This document shows, piece after piece, positions 52,897 through 61,516 of a stretch of DNA of 64,000 nucleotides. This DNA comes from Streptomyces sp. V4I2 (GTDB taxonomy: Bacteria > Actinomycetota > Actinomycetes > Streptomycetales > Streptomycetaceae). The notes under the pieces were generated by a model. The model was not told where the DNA came from. It saw only the letters and a list, made by a program, of their open reading frames with translations, and did no database searches. The stretch lies in NCBI RefSeq assembly GCF_030817655.1, contig NZ_JAUSZM010000003.1, positions 8,432,001 through 8,496,000 of the forward strand, written 5' to 3'. Made by a program: the position numbers and the translations under genes. Every line of letters begins with the position of its first letter. Within the stretch, counting starts at the first letter, position 1.

Positions 52897-54164
52897 CAGT
52901 TGGTCCTCCAGACCGCGACCCGCCAGCGTGACACCCAGCCCCAGACCAGACCGGCGAGGAAGCCGGTCAGGATCAGCGCGCCGAGCAGCCACCAGCCGCG
53001 CCCGAGGCCGAAGGAGGCCACGTCGCTCGCCGGCGACGGACCGTCCACCACGTCGACGGTCAGCTCCAGCGGCAGACCCGGCGTGGTCTTCACACCGGAG
53101 GCCACGGAGAAGGAGTTGGTGACCTGGAGACACACCGTCTCCGTCTCCGAGGCCGCGTTGTCGTCGTCGCTCTCCGCCTTGGGATACCGCAGCCCCGTCG
53201 AGACGACGTCGGTACGGCCGTCGCCCGCCGCCTCGCCGCGCACGATCTCCCGCCCGTGCACCGTGACCGCCCGCACCAGCACCCCGTAGGAGGGGTTCAC
53301 GGCCCGGTCGGCCCCCACGCTCACCGAGGCGCGCAGCTCCTGGCCGGGCTCGACGTCCACCCGGTACCAGCGCTGCTGCCCGAACTCCTCGCGGTCGGTG
53401 TACAGGCCGGACTTCACGGTCGGCGCCTCAGCGCATCGGGCGGCCCCGTCCACCGCCACCGGGACCACCACCGGATCGGCCGCCCGGTCCACCAACTGGT
53501 TGACCCGGTCGGTGAGTTCGTCGGTGTGCTCCACCGAGGTGTACGTCCCGCCGGTCGCCTCCGCGATGCAGCTGAGCTGCTGCCGCATCTTGGCGTTCGG
53601 GACCAGGCCGAGGGTGTCGATGGTCAGCCCGATGCCCTTGGCGGCGATCTCGCGGGCCACCTCGCACGGGTCGAGCGGGGCGCAGGTGTCCTCGCCGTCG
53701 CTGATCAGCACGATCCGCTTGGAACCGTCGCCGTCGAAGTCGTCGGCCGCCTTGAGGAGGGCGGGGCCGATCGGCGTCCAGCCGGTGGGGGCGAGGGTCG
53801 CCACCGCCGTCTTGGCCTCGGTACGGTCCAGCGGGCCGACCGGGTAGAGCTGCGCGGTGTCCTTGCAGCCCGTCTTCTGGTCGTCGCCGGGGTAGTTGGC
53901 GCCGAGGGTCCGGATACCGAGGTCGACGTCCTCGGGCGTGGCGTCCAGCACCTCGTTGAACGCCTGCTTCGCGGCCGCCATCCGCGTCCCGCCGTCGATG
54001 TCCCGGGTCCGCATGGAACCGCTGACGTCGAGGACGAGGTCTACCTGGGGCGTGGCCCCGCCCGTGGGTTCACCGGCGAGGGCCGCGACCGGGAAGGCGA
54101 TCCCGGCCGTCAGGGCGGCGAGCAGGGCGCACACCCCTGCTGCCAGCCGTTTACTTGTGATCAT
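52896..54164 (-). CDS. Secreted, C-terminally anchored von Willebrand factor A protein
   Basis: The 422-residue protein has a signal peptide (VCALLAALTAGIAFPVAALA). A vWA domain carries the MIDAS residues Asp46, Ser48 and Ser50 in LVLDVSGSM plus ISDGEDTC. A beta-rich stalk and C-terminal membrane helix (WWLLGALILTGFLAGLVWGW) follow, then a basic end. vWA domains bind metal-dependent protein partners. It is translationally coupled to the following exported protein. Confidence 0.9.
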   Translation of the reverse strand: MITSKRLAAGVCALLAALTAGIAFPVAALAGEPTGGATPQVDLVLDVSGSMRTRDIDGGTRMAAAKQAFNEVLDATPEDVDLGIRTLGANYPGDDQKTGCKDTAQLYPVGPLDRTEAKTAVATLAPTGWTPIGPALLKAADDFDGDGSKRIVLISDGEDTCAPLDPCEVAREIAAKGIGLTIDTLGLVPNAKMRQQLSCIAEATGGTYTSVEHTDELTDRVNQLVDRAADPVVVPVAVDGAARCAEAPTVKSGLYTDREEFGQQRWYRVDVEPGQELRASVSVGADRAVNPSYGVLVRAVTVHGREIVRGEAAGDGRTDVVSTGLRYPKAESDDDNAASETETVCLQVTNSFSVASGVKTTPGLPLELTVDVVDGPSPASDVASFGLGRGWWLLGALILTGFLAGLVWGWVSRWRVAVWRTN

Positions 54165-54209
54165 CGGCGGATCTTATTGATCAGGAGTGCCGGGCTCCAA
54201 AACGGCCGT

Positions 54210-55709
54210 TCAGAGCAGCGGACTCGGCAGGTGCGTCCACTGGTCGCCGGGCGTCCCCGGCGACAGCCGCATCAGCGTCAACGCCTTGGCGGGCAGCGGC
54301 TCTTCGAGCAGTGCGGCGAGATCCGGCGTGCGCGGCAGATCCCGTACGGCCGTCCCCAGCGCCCCCCGCAACGCCGCCCCCGAGCCCGCCGTACCGGCCA
54401 GGGCTCCGGCCACCAGCGAGCCGAACAACTTGCGGCGCAGGGTGGTCTCGTCGTCCGTGACGATCCGCCCGGTCAGTTCCGGGACCGGGATGCCGTGCCG
54501 GGCCAGCCGGGCCGGACTGACGCGGATGTCGGCGAGGTCGCGGTAGACCAGGCGCAGCGGGGCGCCGGTCGCGGACAGGACGACGAGGAGATTCTGGCCG
54601 TGCGCCTCCAGGGCCACGCCCAACTCCAGGAGCCGCAGGCCGACCGTGAGGGCGAGGCGGGTGAAGTCGGCAAGCCAGGCGGGGGAGTCGGGCAGGCCGG
54701 TGGTGGCGAGGGCGGCCACCGGCAGCACCCGCTCGCCGTGCTCCGGCGCCGCGAAGTCCTGCGGCGACTCGCGCAACACCGCCGCCAGGTCGGGGGAGTT
54801 GGCCGTGACCGCGCCCAGCGTGCGGGTGACGTGCAGCAGGCCGTCCATGCGGGCCGCCAGCGCCTGAGCGAACGCCGAGAGGGTCGCGGACAGGGTGATC
54901 GAGTAGACGGAGATGTCCCGCACCGAGGAGGTCAGGCGGGCGCTCAGCGCGGTCTTGACATGGGGCCCGTCCGGCAGCGCGAGGGTGCGCAGGGACATCA
55001 ACGGGTGCGCCGGGAGCCCTTCCTCGCACCGGCGCTTGAGCACATGCTCCGCCTGCCACGGATGCACCGGCACCAACAACCGCTCCCCGTCCCGCATCCC
55101 GCCCGGCCACTCACCCGTCACCAGGCACTCGCCCGCCGGAACCGGCAGCAGCCCGAGCCGCACGACAGGCCGGTGCTCGGGCCCGTAGGCGAGCTGCTCG
55201 GCCACCGAGAAGCCGGGCCGGGAACGGCAGCCCGGGTGGAACGGATGCCCGTCGACCACCCGCTGCTCCCACTCCCAGTCGACCACCGGCCACTGCGACG
55301 CGTGGGCCGGCGCCCCGGCCCGGGACAGCGCCAATGAGGCGACGCTGTGCCCGAGTTCGGCGGCGAAACCCGAACCGTGCGGCACGGCGAGGTCGGTCAT
55401 CAGCCGCGCCGGATCGTCGTACGCCAGACGGTCGAGCCGCACCTCGGTGACATACCCGGAGGTGGCGTACGGGTCGGGGTGCGGGCCATGCAGCCGGCGG
55501 TCGTCCGAAAGGCGCAGGGTGAGCCCGTCCCGGCCGGTCGTGCGGCCCGCGAGCCACGGCAGCGGTTCATGGGTGAGCGCACGCCACAGCCGGGTCAGCA
55601 CGGCCGCACGGGCACCGGGCAGCTCGGCCGTGTACCGCGGCACGAGGTCGGGGCGTACGGCGGCCAGCTCGCCGGCGACCTCGGCCTCGGCGGTGAAGGG
55701 ACGGTGCAC
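54210..55709 (-). CDS. IucA/IucC-family siderophore synthetase
   Basis: This 499-residue NIS synthetase has the nucleotide- and substrate-binding pattern VPVHPWQAEHVL, TALSARLTSSVRDISV and GVALEAHGQNLLVVLSATGAPLRLVYRDL. These ATP-dependent ligases join citrate or similar acids to amines or hydroxylamines. It is divergent from a second IucA/IucC gene. No monooxygenase, decarboxylase or exporter is adjacent, so the siderophore cannot be named. Confidence 0.9.
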   Translation of the reverse strand: MHRPFTAEAEVAGELAAVRPDLVPRYTAELPGARAAVLTRLWRALTHEPLPWLAGRTTGRDGLTLRLSDDRRLHGPHPDPYATSGYVTEVRLDRLAYDDPARLMTDLAVPHGSGFAAELGHSVASLALSRAGAPAHASQWPVVDWEWEQRVVDGHPFHPGCRSRPGFSVAEQLAYGPEHRPVVRLGLLPVPAGECLVTGEWPGGMRDGERLLVPVHPWQAEHVLKRRCEEGLPAHPLMSLRTLALPDGPHVKTALSARLTSSVRDISVYSITLSATLSAFAQALAARMDGLLHVTRTLGAVTANSPDLAAVLRESPQDFAAPEHGERVLPVAALATTGLPDSPAWLADFTRLALTVGLRLLELGVALEAHGQNLLVVLSATGAPLRLVYRDLADIRVSPARLARHGIPVPELTGRIVTDDETTLRRKLFGSLVAGALAGTAGSGAALRGALGTAVRDLPRTPDLAALLEEPLPAKALTLMRLSPGTPGDQWTHLPSPLL

Positions 55710-55724
55710 GGGCGGGCTCCTCGA

Positions 55725-55755
55725 GTACGAATCGGGTACGAATCGGGTACGAAGG
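55725..55755. repeat. 11-bp direct repeat in the divergent siderophore promoter region
   Basis: GTACGAATCGG is repeated at 55725-55735 and 55736-55746, with a partial third copy from 55747. It lies between two divergent IucA/IucC genes. No typical actinobacterial iron box was seen, so this could be a regulator site or simple slippage. Confidence 0.75.
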
Positions 55756-55832
55756 GGATGTCACGACAGGCGGTGACGACAGACATACTGATCGTCTCCG
55801 CCCGAACGGACCGTAGAGAACGAGTGGAACGC

Positions 55833-57371
55833 GTGGATCTCATCCCCCCGCCCGCCGCCGACGACGCCGCACCGCGCGACGACGTGGCGGACCGCGCCGA
55901 CGCGTACGCGGCGGCGCCCCTCCTGAACTGCCTGGTGCGGGAGGTGGCCGAGCCGCTCCCGCGAACCGGCGAACCCGGCGAACCCGGTGAAGCCGACGAC
56001 CACCGGGTGTACCGGCTGCCGGGGGGCAGACTGCTGCGCGTGCGCGGAGAGCGGCGGCCCGCCGGACCCGAGGTGTACACGGCGGCCGGCTGGCGGCCCG
56101 TCTCCCATCCCGAGCTCGTCAAACTCGTCGCCGAGGTACTGGTCCGCCACACCGGCCTGTCCAACCACGAGCTGCCCGCCGAGATGATCGACAGCCGGGA
56201 CGCGGTGGCCGCGCTGCTCACCGCACGCGCCGGGGCGACGCCGCCCGCGGACCCGTACCTGCTCTCCGAGCAGTCCCTCATCACCGGCCACCCCCACCAC
56301 CCCGCCCCCAAGGCTCGCGGCGGCGGCCCCGTCGCAGGGTGGCTGCCCTACGCCCCCGAGGCGCACGCCCGCTTCCCGCTGACGCTGCTCGGGCTGCGCG
56401 CGGACGCGGTCGTCGAGGAGGGCGACACCGCGGCGCTCGACGCGCTCGGCGAGGCCCCGGCCGGCTACCGGCTGCTGCCCGCCCACCCCTGGCAGCTCGA
56501 CCTCGTCGCCCGCGACCTCGCCCCGGCCTTCGCCGACGGCCGGCTGATCCACCTGGGCACGACCGCCTTCGAGGCATGGCCGACGGCCGCGATCCGCACG
56601 CTGTACGCGCCCGAACGCGACCTCTGCCTGAAGTTCAGCCTCGACGTCCGCATCACCAACGACATCCGCCGGCTCTGGCGGCACGACCTGCTGAAACTGC
56701 GCCGCACCGACACGGCCGCGGTGCGGGCCTTCGCGGCGATCGACGGGCCGGCGGCCTGGCTCGGCGACCACGGCTACCGCACCGCGGCCTTCGCCTTCGA
56801 GGAACTCGCCGTCCTGGTCCGCGACGGACTGCGCGACCGGGTGGTCCCCGGTGCGACCCCGCTGCTGGCCGCCGCACTCGTGGAGGGCTTCGACGGCAGT
56901 CCGCTCGACGGCGCGAAGGACCCGGCGGCATGGTGGGATGCCTATCTGGCGCAGGTCGTGCCGCCGGCCCTGGCGGCCTTCGCCGACCACGGCGTCGTAC
57001 TCGAAGCACACCTGCAGAACACGCTGATCGCCGTCGACGCCGACGGAACACCCGTGCAGGCGCTGTTCCGGGACTCCGAGGGCGTGAAACTGCTGCCGGA
57101 CATGTCCCGGGCCGCGGGCTGGGAACGGCTGGTGTACTGCCTGGTCGTCAACCACCTCGGCGAGGTCGCCGCGGCCCTCGCCGAACGCCACCCCGGCCTC
57201 GACCCCTGGCCCGCCGTCCGCCGCGCACTGTCCCGGCACGACCTCCCCGAGACCGCCGCCCTGCTCGCCTCGCCCACCCTGCCCGGCAAGACCAACCTGC
57301 TGCTGCGCTGGACCGGCGCGGACGGCGCCGACGCCCGCTACCTGCCCCTGCCCAACCCCCTCGCGGGGTGA
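55833..57371 (+). CDS. IucA/IucC-family siderophore synthetase (second)
   Basis: The 512-residue NIS synthetase shares LLPAHPWQLDLVARDL, LKFSLDVRITNDIRRLWRHD and GVVLEAHLQNTLIAVDADGTPVQALFRD with the family and with its divergent partner. GTG 55833 (VDLIPPP) is used; GTG 55824 and ATG 55758 are in frame but less certain. The paired synthetases may act in sequence on one substrate. Confidence 0.9.
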   Translation: MDLIPPPAADDAAPRDDVADRADAYAAAPLLNCLVREVAEPLPRTGEPGEPGEADDHRVYRLPGGRLLRVRGERRPAGPEVYTAAGWRPVSHPELVKLVAEVLVRHTGLSNHELPAEMIDSRDAVAALLTARAGATPPADPYLLSEQSLITGHPHHPAPKARGGGPVAGWLPYAPEAHARFPLTLLGLRADAVVEEGDTAALDALGEAPAGYRLLPAHPWQLDLVARDLAPAFADGRLIHLGTTAFEAWPTAAIRTLYAPERDLCLKFSLDVRITNDIRRLWRHDLLKLRRTDTAAVRAFAAIDGPAAWLGDHGYRTAAFAFEELAVLVRDGLRDRVVPGATPLLAAALVEGFDGSPLDGAKDPAAWWDAYLAQVVPPALAAFADHGVVLEAHLQNTLIAVDADGTPVQALFRDSEGVKLLPDMSRAAGWERLVYCLVVNHLGEVAAALAERHPGLDPWPAVRRALSRHDLPETAALLASPTLPGKTNLLLRWTGADGADARYLPLPNPLAG

Positions 57372-57393
57372 GGGCTGGCATACCCTGGCCGGT

Positions 57394-58308
57394 GTGCTGC
57401 GCGATGTGACTGCTGTTCGATACGTGAACCCGTTGCGGTCCGGCGGCTCCGTGCCCGGAGTCGTCGAGGCCGACGACCTCGGGACGTACGTCGTCAAGTT
57501 CACCGGCTCCGCACAGGGCCGCAAGGCGCTGGTCGCCGAGGTGATCGTGGGCGAGCTGGCCCGCGCCCTCGGACTGCGCTTCCCCGAGCTGGTCCTCGTC
57601 CACTTCGACCCGGCGATCGCCGACCACGAACCGCACCAGGAAGTGCGCGAACTCCACGGCGCGAGCGCGGGACTCAACCTCGGCATGGACTACCTGCCGA
57701 ACGCGAAGGACTTCACGCCGGAGGTCGCCAAGACCTTCCCCGTCGACCCGCTGGAGGCCGGCGAGGTCGTCTGGCTGGACGCCCTGACGGTCAACGTGGA
57801 CCGTACGGTCCACAGCTCCAACCTCATGATCTGGCCCACGTTCGGGACCGTACCGCCGCGCCTGTGGCTGATCGACCACGGGGCCGCACTCGTCTTCCAC
57901 CACCGCTGGGACGGCTCGGACCCCGCGAAGGCGTACGACTTCCGGCACCACGCGCTTGGCCACTACGCGCCGGACGTGCGGGCGGCCGACGCGGAGCTGG
58001 CGCCCCGGGTGACGCTCGACCTGCTGCGGGAGGTCACGGAGGCCGTCCCGGACGCGTGGCTGGCCGCCGAGGAGGACTTCGCGACGCCGGACGACGTCCG
58101 CAGGGCGTACGTCGACTACCTCCACGCGCGCGTGCGGGCGTCCGCGGCCTGGCTCCCCACCGACTTTCCCACCCGGGAGGAACTCGCCGCCGAGGAGGCC
58201 CTGCGGGCGGCGAGGAACCAGCAAGGACGACCCGCGTGGCTCAAGCAGGTCCCCGACCTGCACGGCAAGCCCGCGGCCCAACAGGATTGGTCGGTGCACC
58301 TCGGATGA
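57394..58308 (+). CDS. HipA-like kinase-domain protein
   Basis: The 304-residue protein has features of the HipA-family kinase group. YVVKFTGSAQGRKALVAEVI holds a possible ATP-binding Lys. A catalytic Asp-containing LDALTVNVDRTVHSSNLMIW parallels HipA's D-x-x-x-x-N loop, and LWLIDHGAALVFH supplies the metal-binding DHG. No HipB-like antitoxin gene is next to it, unlike classical hipBA modules. It overlaps the Rdx gene by 4 bp. Confidence 0.82.
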   Translation: MLRDVTAVRYVNPLRSGGSVPGVVEADDLGTYVVKFTGSAQGRKALVAEVIVGELARALGLRFPELVLVHFDPAIADHEPHQEVRELHGASAGLNLGMDYLPNAKDFTPEVAKTFPVDPLEAGEVVWLDALTVNVDRTVHSSNLMIWPTFGTVPPRLWLIDHGAALVFHHRWDGSDPAKAYDFRHHALGHYAPDVRAADAELAPRVTLDLLREVTEAVPDAWLAAEEDFATPDDVRRAYVDYLHARVRASAAWLPTDFPTREELAAEEALRAARNQQGRPAWLKQVPDLHGKPAAQQDWSVHLG

Positions 58309-58574
58309 GCGGTCGTGTCGAGATCGAGTACTGCACCCAGTGCCGCTGGCTGCCACGTGCGGCATGGCTGGCTCAGGAGCTGCTCACGACGTTCGAGGCC
58401 GAACTGACGGAACTGGCGCTGAAGCCCGGCAAGGGCGGCGTCTTCGTCGTCCGCGTGAACGACGAGGTCGTCTGGGACCGCCGCGAGCAGGGGTTCCCCG
58501 AGCCCACGGCGGTCAAGCAGGCCGTACGCGACCGAGTGGCCCCGGAGAAGTCCCTGGGCCACTCGGACAAGTGA
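58305..58574 (+). CDS. Rdx (SelT/SelW/SelH-like) redox protein
   Basis: This 89-residue protein begins VEIEYCTQCRWLPRAAWLAQEL, the Rdx thioredoxin-like fold with a CxxC at residues 10-13. In animals the second position is often selenocysteine; here both are Cys. Coupling by ATGA overlap to a HipA-like kinase suggests a shared function, unknown. Confidence 0.9.
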   Translation: MSGRVEIEYCTQCRWLPRAAWLAQELLTTFEAELTELALKPGKGGVFVVRVNDEVVWDRREQGFPEPTAVKQAVRDRVAPEKSLGHSDK

Positions 58575-58578
58575 GGCT

Positions 58579-60210
58579 CTAGCCGCGCAGCTGCTCGTAC
58601 GCCGGCAGCGTCAGGAAGTCCGCGTAGTTCTCGTCGAGCGCGACCTCCAGGAGCAGGTCGTGGGCCTGCTGCCAGTGACCGGCGGCGAAGGCCTCCTCGC
58701 CGAGTTCGCTCTTGATGTTCCGCAGTTCCTCGGCGGCGACCTTGCGGGCCAGCTCGGGCGTGGCCTTCACCGTGGCCCCGGCGTGCTCGAACTCGACGCC
58801 CGCGTTGATCCACTGCCAGATCTGCGAGCGGGAGATCTCGGCGGTCGCCGCGTCCTCCATCAGGTTGAAGATGGCGACTGCGCCGAGGCCGCGCAGCCAG
58901 GCCTCGATGTAACGGATGCCGACCTGGACGGCGTTGACGAGACCGTCGTACGTCGGCCTGGCCTCCAGGGAGTCGACGGCGATCAGGTCGGCCGCCTTGA
59001 CGTCCACGTCCTCGCGCAGGCGGTCCTTCTGGTTCGGCTTGTCGCCGAGGACCCGGTCGAAGGACTCCATGGCGATCGGGACCAGGTCCGGGTGGGCCAC
59101 CCACGACCCGTCGAAGCCGTCGTTCGCCTCGCGGTCCTTGTCGGCCTTCACCTTCTCGAACGCGACCTTGTTGACTGCCTCGTCGCGCCGGGAGGGGATG
59201 AACGCCGCCATGCCGCCGATCGCGTGCGCGCCGCGCTTGTGGCAGGTGCGGACGAGGAGTTCGGTGTACGCGCGCATGAACGGGGCCGTCATCGTCACGG
59301 CGTTGCGGTCCGGGAGGACGAACTTGGCGCCGCCGTCACGGAAGTTCTTGACGATGGAGAACAGGTAGTCCCACCGCCCGGCGTTCAACCCGGAGGCGTG
59401 GTCGCGCAGTTCGTAGAGGATCTCCTCCATCTCGTACGCGGCCGTGATCGTCTCGATGAGCACGGTGGCGCGGACGGTGCCCTGGGGGATGCCGAGGTAG
59501 TCCTGCGCGAAGACGAACACGTCGTTCCACAGGCGGGCTTCGAGGTGCGACTCGGTCTTCGGGAGGTAGAAGTACGGGCCCTTGCCGAGGTCGAGCAGCC
59601 GCTGGGCGTTGTGGAAGAAGTAGAGGCCGAAGTCGACGAGCGCGCCCGGGACCTGCTGCCCGTCCAGCTGAAGGTGCCGTTCGTTCAGGTGCCAGCCGCG
59701 CGGGCGCATGACGACGGTGGCGAGCTCGCTGTCGTCCTTGAGGGCGTACGTCTTCCCGGACCCGGCATCCGTGAAGTCGATGTTCCGGGTGAAGGCGTCG
59801 GCCAGGTTGATCTGACCGAGGACGACGTTCTCCCAGGTCGGCGCCGAGGCGTCCTCGAAGTCCGCGAGCCAGACCTTGGCACCCGAGTTGAGGGCGTTGA
59901 TGGTCATCTTGCGGTCGGTGGGGCCGGTGATCTCGACCCGGCGGTCGTCCAGGGCCGCCGGGGAGGGGGCCACCTTCCAGGAGTCGTCGGCGCGGATCGC
60001 GGCGGTCTCCGGGAGGAAGTCGAGCGTGGAGGTGCGGGCGATCTCGGCGCGGCGCTCCGCGCGGCGGGCGAGGAGTTCGTCACGCCGGGGCGTGAACCGG
60101 CGGTGCAGCTCGGCCACGAAGGCGAGGGCCGCGTCGGTGAGGACCTCCTCCTGCCGGGGCAGGGGCTCGGCGTCGACGATGGCCAGCGGGGACGGCGCTG
60201 GTGCGGACAT
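58579..60210 (-). CDS. aceB: Malate synthase A
   Basis: The 543-residue enzyme condenses glyoxylate and acetyl-CoA to malate. Class A features are GPTDRKMTINALNSGAKVWLADFEDA, RPRGWHLNERHLQLDGQQVP, LPKTESHLEARLWNDVF and the C-terminal catalytic region ATAEISRSQIWQWIN. No isocitrate lyase is adjacent, so here it probably serves glyoxylate from allantoin. An operator pair upstream (60296-60331) matches that of gcl. Confidence 0.96.
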   Translation of the reverse strand: MSAPAPSPLAIVDAEPLPRQEEVLTDAALAFVAELHRRFTPRRDELLARRAERRAEIARTSTLDFLPETAAIRADDSWKVAPSPAALDDRRVEITGPTDRKMTINALNSGAKVWLADFEDASAPTWENVVLGQINLADAFTRNIDFTDAGSGKTYALKDDSELATVVMRPRGWHLNERHLQLDGQQVPGALVDFGLYFFHNAQRLLDLGKGPYFYLPKTESHLEARLWNDVFVFAQDYLGIPQGTVRATVLIETITAAYEMEEILYELRDHASGLNAGRWDYLFSIVKNFRDGGAKFVLPDRNAVTMTAPFMRAYTELLVRTCHKRGAHAIGGMAAFIPSRRDEAVNKVAFEKVKADKDREANDGFDGSWVAHPDLVPIAMESFDRVLGDKPNQKDRLREDVDVKAADLIAVDSLEARPTYDGLVNAVQVGIRYIEAWLRGLGAVAIFNLMEDAATAEISRSQIWQWINAGVEFEHAGATVKATPELARKVAAEELRNIKSELGEEAFAAGHWQQAHDLLLEVALDENYADFLTLPAYEQLRG

Positions 60211-60295
60211 GAGCTGTCACTTCCTTCAGCGAGCGTGGCACCGGGTGCCAGTCGACCACGGTACGGCGGTGTACGCCCGGAGAGCAGGCGGGCGC

Positions 60296-60348
60296 TTCTG
60301 AACAGTGGATACTAGTTTCCTCATCGTGGAACTTCAATGGTTTGTTGA
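60296..60348 (-). promoter_or_regulatory. AllR-type operators upstream of aceB
   Basis: TTCCTCATCGTGGAA (60317-60331) fits TTCC-N7-GGAA. A weaker TTCTGAACAGTGGAT (60296-60310) lies 21 bp closer to aceB. On the far side, TCAATGGTTTGTTGA (60334-60348) loosely resembles the TCAACA/TGTTGA repeat of the urate operon. Confidence 0.65.
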
Positions 60349-60397
60349 TGTCGAGATTCTCCGAGTCGAGGGAAGGTGGCGCTCAGTGCCACCCCGC

Positions 60398-60997
60398 TCA
60401 CTCAAGGTGCTCCAGGTCCGCGGGCGTGTCGATGTCGTACGGCTCGGACACGTCCCCGCACTCGACGAGCGTGATCGCCTCCTCGTGCGCCTTCAGATAG
60501 GCGCGTGCCCCTCGGTCGCCGGTCGCAGTCGCGGCGATCCCCGCCCAGTGGGCGGCGCCGAAGAGGACCGGGTGGCCGCGTACGCCGTCGTAGGCGGCCG
60601 AGACCAGCGACTCCCGTGAGGTGCAGGCGGCGAGCACGCGGCCGACCGCCTCCGCCCCGATGCCGGGCTGGTCGACGAGCGAGACGAGCGCGGCCCCTGC
60701 GCCCGTGCCGGTGAGCGAGTCGAGCCCGGCCCGCAGGGACGAGCCCATGCCGTCGGCCCAGCCGGGGTTCTCCACGAGCACGCAGTCACCGAGCTGGGCC
60801 CGCTCCCGTACCGCGGCGGCCTCGGCTCCCAGGACCACGTGGACACGGGTGCAGCCGGCCGCGCGCAGCACGCCGACCGCGTACTCGACCAGCGGTCGCC
60901 CCCGGTGTTCGAGCAGCGCCTTGGGGCGCCCGCCGAGCCGGCGCCCGCCTCCCGCGGCGAGGAGCAGCCCGGCCACCTGCTGTGCGTTCTGCGTCAT
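60398..60997 (-). CDS. MobA-like nucleotidyltransferase (molybdenum cofactor cytidylyltransferase type)
   Basis: The 199-residue protein has the NTP-transferase loop LLLAAGGGRRLGGRPKALLE and downstream SLVDQPGIGAEAV and GVRGHPVLFGAAHW. These are typical of MocA/MobA-like enzymes that mature the molybdopterin cofactor of xanthine dehydrogenase. A link to purine oxidation is plausible, though no dehydrogenase gene is in this window. Confidence 0.82.
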   Translation of the reverse strand: MTQNAQQVAGLLLAAGGGRRLGGRPKALLEHRGRPLVEYAVGVLRAAGCTRVHVVLGAEAAAVRERAQLGDCVLVENPGWADGMGSSLRAGLDSLTGTGAGAALVSLVDQPGIGAEAVGRVLAACTSRESLVSAAYDGVRGHPVLFGAAHWAGIAATATGDRGARAYLKAHEEAITLVECGDVSEPYDIDTPADLEHLE

Positions 60998-61186
60998 GCG
61001 TCCTGCATACCTGACGTTCCGGGAAGCGCCCGGCTTCCATGGGCTGAATTTCGGTCAGAGGAGTGGCGCACCCGGCGCGGGGTGGCGTTTACTGACCCGC
61101 GTCTCCCGGCGCCCGACCAGCGCGCGGGACGGCGCGGAGGGTTCGAAGCGCGTGCAGGCGCACAACGGCGTGCGACGGGGAGGGCT

Positions 61187-61516
61187 GTGTTGCAGAGCTT
61201 GGGGCAGAGACCGGTGAGCGGCAGCGACGAGGACCTGAGAGTGGCGGAACTGCGGACCGCGGTGTCCCGGCTGCGCCGCGAACTCGCCGCGCACCGAGCC
61301 GAGTTCCGCGACCGTGGCATCGCCGAGAACGAGCTCGCGGCGCTGGCCGCCATGACGATCGAGGGGGCGCCCGACGTGCCACGGCTGCGCAGGTCCCTGC
61401 TGCTGATCGCGGGCGCGATCGGCTCGGTGAGCGCGCTGTCCCGCGGGCTGGCGGACGTCAGGGCGGCCGTGGACCTGTTCGGCGAACCGCCGGACCGGCG
61501 GAGCCAGGCCCTCTAG
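61187..61516 (+). CDS. Small helical conserved protein
   Basis: The 109-residue protein contains RVAELRTAVSRLRRELAAHRAEF, a coiled-coil-like helix, followed by LRRSLLLIAGAIGSVSALSRGLADVRAAVDLFG. Similar short proteins are common in Streptomyces without known function. GTG 61187 follows GGGAGGG; GTG 61214 is possible. It converges on and overlaps by 4 bp the next minus-strand gene. Confidence 0.62.
   Translation: MLQSLGQRPVSGSDEDLRVAELRTAVSRLRRELAAHRAEFRDRGIAENELAALAAMTIEGAPDVPRLRRSLLLIAGAIGSVSALSRGLADVRAAVDLFGEPPDRRSQAL

Noticed and set aside
57394..58308. Classical hipBA toxin-antitoxin module
   Set aside because: There is no HipB-type HTH gene adjacent; the partner gene encodes a Rdx protein.
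58579..60210. Part of a glyoxylate shunt operon with isocitrate lyase
   Set aside because: No isocitrate lyase gene is present, and the promoter carries AllR-type operators, linking it to allantoin-derived glyoxylate.
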